A DNA stretch of 56,548 nucleotides from the IMG/VR virus record IMGVR_UViG_3300031521_000080, positions 1 through 56,548 of that record; one strand, 5' to 3'. This document shows, piece after piece, positions 39,413 to 49,000 of this stretch (its first letter is position 1; each line of letters opens with the position of its first letter). The stretch comes from a virus. Under the pieces are notes generated by a model, which had not been told where the DNA came from, made no database searches, and saw only the letters and a program-made list of their open reading frames with translations. Position numbers and translations under genes: made by a program.

Positions 39413-40471
39413 TCAGCCCGGCGTAACATCGCTGACATAAACGAACTGTTCCGGCCTCGTGATGACCGGCAGGAGGTTCCACTCCAGCAGGTACTGACGG
39501 GCCGACGGGTCCTTGTCCTTCCACGTCTTGGCGAACTTGCCGGTGTAGCCGTCCGGGGCCTCGTCGTCGGCGGTGGGGCCGATGAAGAGTTCGATGGGGC
39601 GGTTCTCGGTGAAGTTGCCGATCAGCAGGGCGTCGTCAGCGAAGAAGCGCTGTTCGGCAGCCGGGATGGTCGGGTTGGCGGTGTAAGCAGCGCCGACGCC
39701 GTCGTACACAGCCTCCTGCGGCTTCCAGTTCAGGCCCATGAAGCCCGGGAGGATGCCGTTCTGGTAGTACTGGTCCTTCATCCGGTCGGAGAGCAGGATG
39801 CCACCGGCAGTGCCGGGGGAAGCCGCGCCCGTGTTGGCGAAGGCGTTGAAGATGTACGTCATGGTCTTCTCCGTGGCGTACGCATCGACAGCCGGGACCC
39901 GACCGTCGCGGGTGATCAGCCGCTTGAGGGCGCGGATGTCCTCGACGATTGCTCCCGGGGTGGCAGTGGCCCACGAGCCCGCAACCGACGCCTTGTGCGA
40001 CGGGAGGAACTTGTAGTCCACGGTCGCCTGAACGTCCGGGTAGTCGAGGGTCAGGGTGCCCGTGCAGGCCTGCCAGATCAGGTACTCGGCGAAGTTGTCG
40101 AAGCGCTGGTTGAGGTCCTTGACCTCACGCAGCACCGACTCCTCAGCGCGGGTGTTCGCCAGCTCGGAGACCGAGTTGGCCGACTGGCGCAGCCAGTGGA
40201 GCGTGGTGGGCTCGAAGACCTTCTTCTCGCGAAGGTAGACGAAGGCCGCGCTCTGGCTGGAGCGACCGAGGCGCGGCACGATGTGTGCTTCGCTGTTCGG
40301 GACGTTCGGGCGAGCGATGGCGCGGGAGCCACGGATGACTTCCCACTGCACCGTCGGGAACGGGTGGGGGGTCTGCGGGACGCGGCTGAGCATCTCCAGA
40401 GACTCAGGAGCGGTGAAGCGCTCGACGACACCACGGAGCACCGTGGGCTGGAGCAGAGAGATCTCGGGCAC
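39413..40471 (-). CDS. Major capsid protein (lambda E-like)
   Basis: 352 residues from GTG 40471 (VPEISLLQPTVLRG), with AAAGGA 8 nt upstream; upstream codons are unlikely to be translated. The sequence has lambda gpE-family features: an N-terminal LSRVPQTPHPFPTVQWEVIRGSRAIARPNVP arm, a spine helix LREVKDLNQRFDNFAEYLIWQACTGTL, and a C-terminal ELFIGPTADDEAPDGYTGKFAKTWKDKDPSARQYLLEWNLLPVI. It lies directly after a gpD-like decoration gene, as in lambda. Confidence 0.92.
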   Translation of the reverse strand: MPEISLLQPTVLRGVVERFTAPESLEMLSRVPQTPHPFPTVQWEVIRGSRAIARPNVPNSEAHIVPRLGRSSQSAAFVYLREKKVFEPTTLHWLRQSANSVSELANTRAEESVLREVKDLNQRFDNFAEYLIWQACTGTLTLDYPDVQATVDYKFLPSHKASVAGSWATATPGAIVEDIRALKRLITRDGRVPAVDAYATEKTMTYIFNAFANTGAASPGTAGGILLSDRMKDQYYQNGILPGFMGLNWKPQEAVYDGVGAAYTANPTIPAAEQRFFADDALLIGNFTENRPIELFIGPTADDEAPDGYTGKFAKTWKDKDPSARQYLLEWNLLPVITRPEQFVYVSDVTPG

Positions 40472-40667
40472 TGAAGTTGTCCTTTCGTCGCGCCAGAGTG
40501 GTTTCTGGGAAGTCAGCGACACCGGCTTAGGTGCCCGATCTGCGGCCCGGATTGGTTACCGGTCACTTGCCTGATCTGGATTGAGTTGGCCTTCCGAGCT
40601 ACTCAGGATCAGGAAGGGCCGGGGGCCCTTCCATCACCTCAGAATCCCGACCGGGAGAGGTCCTTGC
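40472..40667 (-). promoter_or_regulatory. Intergenic region upstream of the major capsid gene
   Basis: 196 nt without a gene. It holds the strong hairpin at 40612-40632, a palindrome copy at 40501-40512 (8 of 10) and the capsid ribosome site. A promoter for high-level capsid expression would be expected between the hairpin and the gene, but no clear -35/-10 is seen. Confidence 0.4.
40612..40632 (-). terminator. Hairpin between decoration and capsid genes
   Basis: A perfect 9-bp stem (GGAAGGGCC with GGCCCTTCC) and 3-nt loop, without a clear U-tract. It fits an actinobacterial-type terminator or an mRNA-stabilising element. Confidence 0.55.
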
Positions 40668-41060
40668 TCAGAACTTGAAGAAACCGAGCACGGTGTTGAC
40701 CCGCGCACCCAGCACCGAGGTCAGCGTGACCCCGGAGTTGGCTGCCGAGACCTTGTCGAGCTTCAGGAGGCCGGTGAGGACGATGTTGCCCTGCCAGCGC
40801 TGGCCGTTGACGTCGGAGCCGGTGTTGGTGGTCTTGCGGAGCACACCCTCACCGTCGGTGCCAGCGGTCTTGACGTACATCTTGGAACCGGCGTCCTGCT
40901 TGATGAAGGTGCCCAGCAGGAGCACGCCCTGCCCCGGCTTCAGGGTGACGCCCTTCTGCGTGTAGCCGACCATCGAGTACATCAGCTCGTCGTCGACAGT
41001 GGTGTCGGAGGTGACGAAGCCCGCACCGGGCATCGAGTTTCCGTAGTATTCGGTGGTCAT
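40668..41060 (-). CDS. Head decoration protein (lambda D-like)
   Basis: 130 residues. Features: VGYTQKGVTLKPGQGVLLLGTFIKQD, a beta-tulip-like pattern, and a C-terminal VTLTSVLGARVNTVLGFFKF. It sits between the protease/scaffold gene and the major capsid gene, as in lambda. Such proteins trimerise on the expanded head and stabilise it. Confidence 0.8.
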   Translation of the reverse strand: MTTEYYGNSMPGAGFVTSDTTVDDELMYSMVGYTQKGVTLKPGQGVLLLGTFIKQDAGSKMYVKTAGTDGEGVLRKTTNTGSDVNGQRWQGNIVLTGLLKLDKVSAANSGVTLTSVLGARVNTVLGFFKF

Positions 41061-41102
41061 TTCTGGTGTTCTCCTTCTGAGAGTTCTGGTCGGGTCTGAG
41101 TA

Positions 41103-41627
41103 CTACGAGCGGACGTACGCGGCGGTCTGCTTGTCGGCGACCGCGCTGAGGCGAGCGATCTCGTCCTCCACGGTCTTGTCGTGCGCGTCGTCGGTGGTCT
41201 CGACGCCACCCTCTGCGGAGAGCTTGACGAGCGGCTTCTCCGGGAGGACCTTGTCGAACAGCTCGGCGTTGGAGAGCTTCAGCTCGACCATGGCCTCACG
41301 GTTCTTCGGGAGGATGTGGCCGGAGAGGACCAGTGCCTCGACTGCGGCTTCGGCGGCGCTCTTGGCGGAAGCCTCGACCAGCGTGTCGACCTTGGCGGTC
41401 AGCGCGACGATCTTGTTCCCGGCTTCTGCGACGGCACCGATGAGGACCTCAGCAGAGACCGTCTCGTCGGTGTTGCTCAGGGTCAGGAGGCCGGTACCGA
41501 CCAGCTCTTCCTGAATCTTGTTGCTCAGTGCGACAGACGCATCTGCCAGCGCGGCCTTCTCCTGAAGGGCGGTCACGTCGATGCCGTGGTCGGCCTTGAG
41601 AGCGGCGAGCGTCTCTTCCAGAGTCAT
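41103..41627 (-). CDS. Nested scaffold protein (internal start)
   Basis: 174 residues from an in-frame ATG at 41627 (MTLEETLAALKADHGIDVTA), preceded by GAGGAG with 6-nt spacing, an unusually good site inside a gene. This matches the lambda C/Nu3 arrangement, where the scaffold is the C-terminal part of the protease gene made from its own start. A GGCCGATCTT copy is 48 nt upstream. Confidence 0.65.
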   Translation of the reverse strand: MTLEETLAALKADHGIDVTALQEKAALADASVALSNKIQEELVGTGLLTLSNTDETVSAEVLIGAVAEAGNKIVALTAKVDTLVEASAKSAAEAAVEALVLSGHILPKNREAMVELKLSNAELFDKVLPEKPLVKLSAEGGVETTDDAHDKTVEDEIARLSAVADKQTAAYVRS

Positions 41628-42194
41628 GAAGTTCTCCTCGTTGTCTGCCGGAGTAAGCACCAGCACCTGCTTATCAAGATCGGCCCCACCGCGCGAGGCA
41701 GCGATGACCTCCTCGAAACCCTTGAGATTGGTCACATAGGGCCGGTTGGTGATGGCGGTGTGCAGGAGGGTCGGACCCACCCGTTCGCCGCTCGTGGTGT
41801 CCATGTAGTCGAGGTGGAGCATGGCGGAAGCCCCCAGCAGGGTCTTGCCCACCTTGTCCGCATCGTCGGTACGGACGTCGATGTCGACGTAGACGCCATC
41901 GTCGGCCTTGTAGAGCCTGATGACTTCACCGATGTTCCGGTCGGGATCCTCGGTGTGCTCGTTGTCGCCGTTCACCTTGGGGACCTGAACGATGTCGGCC
42001 ACGCCTGCGGCGAAGTTGGCGATGAGGGTGTCGGCGAACTTCTGGTCGACCTGCACCGAGCCGCCCTTGACGCCGGGGTACTTCAGCTGTCCGAAGTGCA
42101 GGATCTGCTTTCGGAAAACACGCCCTGAGGCGGTGTGGGACAGCTCGACGAAGCGGTCACCCCTCGGCCCCGGTACGACTACGAACTGATCCAT
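41103..42194 (-). CDS. Capsid maturation protease with scaffold domain (Mu I-like)
   Basis: 363 residues. The first about 180 match Mu I-type/head proteases: VRRT-free N-terminus MDQFVVVPGPRGDRFVELSHTASG, VNGDNEHTEDPDRNIGEVIRLY, LLGASAMLHLDYMDTTSGERVGPTLLHTAITNRPYV. The C-terminal part is a helical, Ala/Glu-rich scaffold. An internal start at 41627 probably makes the scaffold alone. The ATG at 42194 has no good ribosome site; GATCTT stands 7 nt before it. Confidence 0.83.
   Translation of the reverse strand: MDQFVVVPGPRGDRFVELSHTASGRVFRKQILHFGQLKYPGVKGGSVQVDQKFADTLIANFAAGVADIVQVPKVNGDNEHTEDPDRNIGEVIRLYKADDGVYVDIDVRTDDADKVGKTLLGASAMLHLDYMDTTSGERVGPTLLHTAITNRPYVTNLKGFEEVIAASRGGADLDKQVLVLTPADNEENFMTLEETLAALKADHGIDVTALQEKAALADASVALSNKIQEELVGTGLLTLSNTDETVSAEVLIGAVAEAGNKIVALTAKVDTLVEASAKSAAEAAVEALVLSGHILPKNREAMVELKLSNAELFDKVLPEKPLVKLSAEGGVETTDDAHDKTVEDEIARLSAVADKQTAAYVRS
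41676..41685 (-). promoter_or_regulatory. GGCCGATCTT element, site 4 (scaffold start)
   Basis: Exact 10-mer inside the protease coding sequence, 48 nt before the internal scaffold ATG. GAGGTCATCGCTGCCT is 10 nt upstream, as at site 3. Confidence 0.5.
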
Positions 42195-42201
42195 GCTGAA
42201 G

Positions 42202-42212
42202 AAGATCGGACC
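42202..42212 (-). promoter_or_regulatory. GGTCCGATCTT element, site 5 (protease start)
   Basis: A near copy (one inserted T) that ends 7 nt before the ATG at 42194, the same spacing as the leaderless -10 elements elsewhere. It lies after the terminator hairpin. Confidence 0.4.
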
Positions 42213-42224
42213 AAGGACACAGCA

Positions 42225-42251
42225 GAGCCCCTCCCACAGGGGAAGGGGCTC
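42225..42251 (-). terminator. Terminator-like hairpin before the protease gene
   Basis: GAGCCCCT (42225-42232) pairs with AGGGGCTC (42244-42251), and CCC/GGG extend the stem across a single bulge to a 4-nt loop. No U-tract. It lies in the 72-nt gap between the 101-residue gene and the protease gene. A palindrome copy (42257-42268) is adjacent. Confidence 0.6.
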
Positions 42252-42266
42252 GACTTGTTTCAGGAA

Positions 42267-42572
42267 CTACGCGGTGGCCGTGACCTTGCTGCCGTCGGTG
42301 ATCTCGTCATCGGTGGGCTTCCGCCCGGTCTTGTCCATCTCGTCGAAGGTGTCGATGAACGCGGGGTCCATCGGGATGAGCTGGGAGCCGTGCAGCTGGT
42401 ACAGGGCCTTCCCTGTGGCGGTGATCCACAGACCGTTGCCCCGGATGAAGTTGCCCTCATCGCAGATGACGTAGAGACCGAGGACCTCGTCGGTCTTCTT
42501 GTTCTTGGAAACAGCGAGGAAGGCACCCGGTGCCTTCATGGCGTCGCCGTCGTACTCAGGCTTCAGTGGCAC
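42267..42572 (-). CDS. Hypothetical 101-residue protein
   Basis: GTG 42572 has GAAGGA 5 nt upstream. The protein is mixed alpha/beta (GAFLAVSKNKKTDEVLGLYVICDEGNFIRGNGLWITATG) with an acidic helix FIDTFDEMDKTGRKP. No family is recognised. It is located between the giant protein block and the protease, and followed by a terminator-like hairpin. Confidence 0.65.
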   Translation of the reverse strand: MPLKPEYDGDAMKAPGAFLAVSKNKKTDEVLGLYVICDEGNFIRGNGLWITATGKALYQLHGSQLIPMDPAFIDTFDEMDKTGRKPTDDEITDGSKVTATA

Positions 42573-42590
42573 TGTGATCCTTCCCTTCTG

Positions 42591-43043
42591 CTAGTCCTCT
42601 TCGGTATCAACAAAGGTACCATAACTTGGGACATCTCCGCTATAGTCCGCTGCTCCCGAGAGAGGTCCCCTCTGGTCCGGACCCATGGCCACCTCGTCGG
42701 TCGGGTCGAAGGTCTTGATGTACTCCTCCAGTGTGGTGAACGCCCACGACGCTGTGACCCCCACGGCCTTGGCGTGCTCGGGGTACTTGCCCAGTCGGAC
42801 AGAGACCGCCCCGTCGTGCAGGGGACGGACGTCGAAGCCGTTCTCCCAGTCGGTCCACGCCAGCCCCATGGGGAGCCCGTGGGAGGTGATCGCACGCCAC
42901 GTGCCCTGCTTGGTGCGGTCGAGCCCGTCGTAGCGCTCAGCGCCCTTGCGGACCAGCTCGAACGGCTGCTGCATGGCCTCGATCATGGCCATCTGCTCGG
43001 GCGTCGGCTGGGTGTTCGGGCCGGGTGGGGCCATGCTGCTCAT
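42591..43043 (-). CDS. Hypothetical 150-residue protein
   Basis: ATG 43043 is preferred because AGGAG lies 6 nt upstream; the GTG at 43067 that overlaps the giant gene lacks a ribosome site. The N-terminus is Pro/Met-rich (MSSMAPPGPNTQPTPEQMAM). The middle has GTWRAITSHGLPMGLAWTDWENGFDVRPLHDGAVSVRLG. The acidic C-terminus is DTEED. Function unknown. Confidence 0.65.
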   Translation of the reverse strand: MSSMAPPGPNTQPTPEQMAMIEAMQQPFELVRKGAERYDGLDRTKQGTWRAITSHGLPMGLAWTDWENGFDVRPLHDGAVSVRLGKYPEHAKAVGVTASWAFTTLEEYIKTFDPTDEVAMGPDQRGPLSGAADYSGDVPSYGTFVDTEED

Positions 43044-43063
43044 CGGTGCTCCTGTCTGCACTG

Positions 43064-46000
43064 TCACTTCGTTGATACGCCGACCGAAGCGTATTTCGCC
43101 ATCAGGGCCTCGTACTCCGCCTTCAGCTTCTCCGCTGCAATCATCGCCGGAGACTCCTTCGGCAGCTTCTGAGCCTTGTAGAGGGCCATGGCAGCCTCGT
43201 AGTCGGCCTTCATCTCGTTGGCCTTCTTCATCCCGTTCATGGCCGCAGCCTGCGGGCTGTTGGGCTCGACGATGTTGTGGCTGTCCGGGTCTCCCTCGAA
43301 GTAGTTCATGTAGGGGTAGACCTCCGGGGGAATCAGAGACGCCATCACCTTGTAGGAACCGTTGTAAGGCACGACGTCCCAGATATACATGGCCAGACCG
43401 GGCTCCATGATCATGCCGTTTTCCCCGGTGTTGTTGTGGTTCCCACTACCTGCCCCTGTGTAGACACCCTTCATCTCCGGAGGCACCACGAGGTCGACGT
43501 AGACGTTGTAAAACTTGACGACCTGACCTCCGTGGTCCATCGAGCCGGGAACGATCTCCATGGCCCCGTGATCCTTCTGGATGGATCCGATCATGGACCT
43601 GAGATCGTCACCTTCCTTGAACCGGCTGCCATCGTTCCGCACGAACCGGTCGAAGGAGACCGTCCGGGAAGCCCGGAAGGCCTCGCCCACAGGACCAGCC
43701 TCATCTGCGGCCTGCTTGCAGCCTTCCCAGACATCCATCTTGGCTGAGTAGGGGTCGGTCTTGGCCTGCTCAGCGATGTCTGCCTTCTTGAAGCCCAGCT
43801 TGGCGGGCATCTTCCGGAGGTAGGTCTGCCAGTTGGAAGCGTTCTTCTGGGTGTCCAGTCCCTTCTGGGCCTTCGGGGACAACGTCTTGAGGATGCCTCC
43901 CCACTTCGCCTTGCAGTACTTGTCGGACTCATCTGCCGACATCGCCAGCACGCTGGGATCGTCGTGGTGCAGTGGGGTGTAGAAGGCGTGTCCATTGGCC
44001 TGTAGCCACTCGGTGTGCTTGGCCTCGTACTCGGCCTTCTGCACCTCGTAGGCGTGGATGGTCTCGGAGTAACTGGCCTTCAGCTTGTCGATGGAGGCCT
44101 GAATCTCCTCGTAGAGCGCAGGCTCGTCGCCGAAGTAGCCCTTGGTCTTGATGTGGTCCAGCTGGGCCTGATCCCCGTGCATGGCCTGATTGATCGGGTT
44201 CCACGCAGTGGAGGAGTCCTTCAATGCCTTGGGGTCGAGAACGGGAGAGTGCTTCGCCCGGTAGGCGGCATAGGCCTTCTCCGCCCGCTCCATGAAGTCA
44301 GGCGACAGATCGAGTGGGGTTGGGCCTGCACTGTCACCGACGCTCACAGGGGCCTTGGGAGCCACGGGAGCGGGCTTGCCATACATCGGGCTGTCCGGGT
44401 TGCCCTCGCTCATGGAGACGCCCTTGGGGAGGCCTGTGGAGGAGTCCCAGACCACCTTGGGTGCGGCCTTGCCAAGGCTCTTGGAGTCCAGCGTCGAGTA
44501 GACCAGCTTGCCGTCCGAGCCCCAGAGCTGGTTGCCCTTGTCGTCCAGACGGACGATCTTGACCTTGCCGGTCACCTTGTTTATCGAAACGACCTTGGCC
44601 TTGTTGGAGAGTCCACCCTTGTTGAACTTCACGACCGTGACGTCGTCGCCGACGGCGAGCACGGAGCCCTTGTGGTCCTTGACCCCATCGATGTTGGCGT
44701 CGATGACCGTGGCTGGGTTGCTCGGGTCGACCGGCTTCCAGCTGTGCGTGTTCCCCAGCACCGTCTGCTCGGTGATGTGGTCGGGCTGGTCGTAGTTGTA
44801 GCCGGACGGGTAGGCCCAGCTCATGGTTCCGTCGGGGTGCTTGACCGCGTAGATCTTGCCGGTCATGTCCACCGCGATGACCTTGGAGCCCTCCGGGGGC
44901 GCAAGGTAGTTGTCAGGCAGCAAGCTCTTCTTCGGGGCCGACATCGGCAGGTCGTAGCCGTCGTACAGCGACCAGCTCTTCTCGTACTTGGCCGTGTTCG
45001 CGAGGTTCTTGGCCTCCACGTCGCCGTCCCCGGGCAGCTCATAGGTGCTGCCGTCGGCGTAGAAGTAGGAGACCTTGCCGTCGGCCCCCATCACTGCATG
45101 AACATCTCCGGAGGCTCCGGAGTACATGGCGATGTACTTCGATCCCGGTGCGGGCTGGGTGTAACCAGCGGGCAGCTTATCGGGGGCCTTGATCACATCG
45201 GCCTTGGGGCTGTCGAGGATCTCGTTGGGCTTCTCGAACATGACCCAGCCGTCGGTGGTCTTCTCGATCATCCGCTTGGTCGCACCAGCTTCTCCGGCGT
45301 CCATGACGGCTCCGGAGGGGTTGTAGTACCAGATCTTGCCCTTCCACTCCACGGCGTAGGCGGGGCTGGGGGAGACCGTCTTGGCCACGATGGTGGCGTT
45401 GGCCGGGAGCTTCTTGAAGCCATCCGGCAGCTCGGTCATGGGCGGCAGCTTCTTGGAGACGCCGGGCTCGGGCTTGTCGTAGGGATCCCAGTTGTCGGAC
45501 TTCTCCTCGAAGACGGAGGGGTAGGCCAGCGCAGCCTGCACCTTGCCGTCGGGGAAGTAGTAGTGGGCGGTGTTGTCGGCGTGGCGGACCACGAAGTTGC
45601 CGTTGCTGGTGTGCTTGGCGAGGATCCGAGCGCCTTCGGGCATCGGGGCGTAGCCGTCGGGCATGGTGGCCGGTGCCGGGTTGCCTGCGGCTGCCGGAGC
45701 GTCCGGGGTGCCAGTGGGGACCGGGTGGTAGCTGCTGTCAGGGGCGGCGAACCAGTCCTTCATGACTGCATTCATGGAGTCGCCGTTGGGGTGCGTGAGA
45801 CCGTTGGGGTTGAACTCGCTGACGTGGACCACGTCGCCGTTGGCCTTGAGCACCGAGACAGTGGTCTCGTCCTCGTTGTAGTACATCTGGTCCCCCGCCT
45901 CGGGGACGTAGGTGGACACGAACGGCAGAGCGGGCAGGTCGGGAGCCTTGGGGGCGTCCTCCACCGGAGTGAAGCTGCTCTTCGGATCCGCGATCCACTC

Positions 46001-49000
46001 CTTGATGCTCTTGGCCGTCTCACTCTGTGCGCCGTACATGTCGCCGTTGGGCTGGTTTGCAGAAACCTGCACCACCTGCCCCTTGGCCTCGACGATGGTG
46101 ATGGACGACTGGTCAGAGTTGTAGTAGAGCTTGTCCCCCGCAGCCAGCTGGTACGTCGGGGTGAAGCTGAGCCCCTCGGGGTAGCTGGGGATCGGCTCCG
46201 GCGCGGCAGCAGGAGCCTCGTCGAAGGAGTCCCACATCGCCTTGTGGTCCTTGATGAAGGCCGTGTCAATGCCCCCAGCATGAAAGACCGTCCCCGACTC
46301 GGAGCCATTGTTCGGCCCGTAGTGGTAGTCGACGCTGTCCCCATTGGTCACCGCGTAGATGTCCGCGCCCTTGTACTTGGCGAGAATCTTCTCTCCAGCA
46401 GGAACCGGCTTGTAACCATCCGGCAGTGCAGTGGGGACCCTGTTGCTGCCCAGCGGCTCGGGAGCCTTCACGACGTGGGTCTTGTCCGCGAAGCCGTGGG
46501 TGCCGTCGGCGTAGTCCAGCTCCACCAGTCCACTGGAGGGGTCAGCGCTGAGCACGACAGCGTCCTTGAACTTCTCGGTCTCGGGGTTGGAGACGCTGAC
46601 CTTCTCCCCCACCGTGTAGACCTTGTCGTTGCTGGAGAAGGCGTAGGTCTCACCAGCGGGGATCGTGAACGGAGCATCCTGCACCGACAGCTCGTCGTTG
46701 AGGTAGGCCCCGTAGACGCCGGGGGAGGTCTCGCCGTAGGAGATCTCGTTGTTGGAGCCGGTGATGGTGAACTTCTCGCCGGTCTGCTTGAGCTGGGCGA
46801 CCTCGCCCTTCTTGAAGGCTCCCTGTCCCTTGCTGTGGGCCTGAATGGTGGCCACCGCGTTCACGGCGGCGTTGGGGGTCTCGTCCTTGATCCCGAACCG
46901 GTCGAGGATCTTGGCGCGGCGCTCCACCAGCGTGTCGTACAACTCAGCCTTCTCGGCGTCGCTGAACCCGGAGGAGTGGACGATGGTGTGGATCTGGTCC
47001 GGGGTGATGTTCAGCAGCTTCTTGGCGGACTCACCCACAGCCTCGTCATCCATCGACCCGAAGACCTGAGGCAGCTTGGAGTAGCCGGGGGACTTGGTCG
47101 ATCCGTTGCGCATGTCGTCGATGTCGGTGGGGTCTCCACTCCACCAGTCCTTCTTGCCACCCGTGGCGCGGTACCCCATCGCACCCCCCGGGTCGATGCG
47201 GAGGGGCTTGCCATCCTTGTCAGCAACGAGATTCCACGGGCCCATCCCGGCCACGTCGTAGTTGCCCAGCCATGCGTCGATGGCGAAGTCTTCCTGCACC
47301 TTGGCGAGGAACGCCTTGCCGGTGGGGCCCTGTCCGACCATTGCCTTGGGCAGTGCCTTGCCGTCGTTCTCGATCCACGGACTCACGAGATAACGGTCGC
47401 TCTTGTTCCCATCCTTGCCCAAGGCGACCTCGTTGGCATTGACCTCGAAGTGGTGATAGAAGGCGGAAGCCACAACCTCGTTGTGCATGTGCCCGGGAGT
47501 GCCCTTCTTGACATAGAACTTCTTGCCGCTCTCGTCGAGGTAGACGCCTCCGGGGTTCGACCCTCCGATGTCTCCGGCGATCTTCGTCCAGCCAGAGATG
47601 TCGTACTTGGGTTCCGCAAGGTTGTCGGGGCCCATCTTGCTGTAGGCAGCGGTGGGGACGGTCATGTCGCCGGTCTCGAACCCGGCCAGCTTGGCGAGGT
47701 TGCCGTGAGACAGCGCGGCGTGCAGGGCCCCTGTGGACTCCAGTGCAGTCAGCTCCTCAGCGGAGAACCACTGGTACTCCTTCAGCTCCCAGTCCTCAGT
47801 GAAGGAGGGGGCTGTGATGTCCTGCACCTGACCGAGGTCGGTGACGATGGTGGAGTAGGTCCAGTCCTTGTCGGTGCCGGAGATCTTGCCGATCACGGCC
47901 TTGTTTTCACTAACGAGCTTGAGGTTGCTCAGGATGCCTTCGCCACCGTGGATCTCCTCGGAGAACTCGCGCATCGCACCCTGAAGGCCGGTCTCGTTCT
48001 GGTCGATGGCACCACCGGGGAGGTACCACTCATCCCGGTCGCCACGCTTGCCCACGAGGACCTTCTTGACGCCATTGTCCATGGCCGTGACCACGACACC
48101 ACCAGCGCCGTACTTGCCCCACGAAGGCTTCGGCTCACTGCCGTCGACCGGGTGGATCATGACGTGCCCATCACCGGGGAGGCCACGCTGTTCCTCAGGC
48201 AGGATGGACTTGGACAGGTCGACGGACCCGGGGGTGTCGTTGACCTTGGTCGTGACCTCCACGGTGTTGGACCAGTCCATCAGGTCCTTCTCCCACTGCG
48301 GGATCTCGGCATCAGGCACGTTGGCCTTGGCCGCGAGGTACTCCTCCGCACCGGCCTGCGCTGCCCCAGCGGAGGGGTAGTGGTTGTCGTGGTTGTCGTG
48401 CTCGACGTGGTAGCCGTTCAGGAACGGGGAGAAGCTGTAGCCGTCTGCACCACCGTTGTTGATGATCCAGATCGAGTGCTCGCTGCCGTTGATCTCGGTC
48501 GCGCTCTTGGACACGACGTAGCTGGGCAGGTGCTCGGAAGGCTTCGGCTGCACCCACGTCACGGGGTAGGCCTGCACGGAAGGACCGTCGAGGACCGCAG
48601 CCACGTTCTCATCGAGAGCTGTGTTGGTCACGTCAGCATCGAGGGTGACCAGATCGTTCGGGCCGAAGGCGAACCCTGCGCCTGCTCCGTCGTCGTACTT
48701 GAAGTGCGGCTTCCCGCCCGGCTCGTTGTTGTAGGAGTTGAAGTGGATCGTGCCGTGGTAGCTGACCGGACCCTTGGACTCCATCCGGGTCATCGTCCCG
48801 GCCTTGCCATGGAAGGACTTGGGGTAGTTGGCCAAGTCCTTCGCCGTGAGGGATGCCGGGAGCTTGGAGTCGCTGACCTCTGCCAGTGCCTGCTTGGCCT
48901 CGTCGGCGTAGGCGCTCTTGTTTCCAGAATCGGTGTCGCTGTTGACCTTGGGCCGGGTCAGCGTGGAGAAGTTGGTGTACTTGACCCCGATGCCGTTGCC

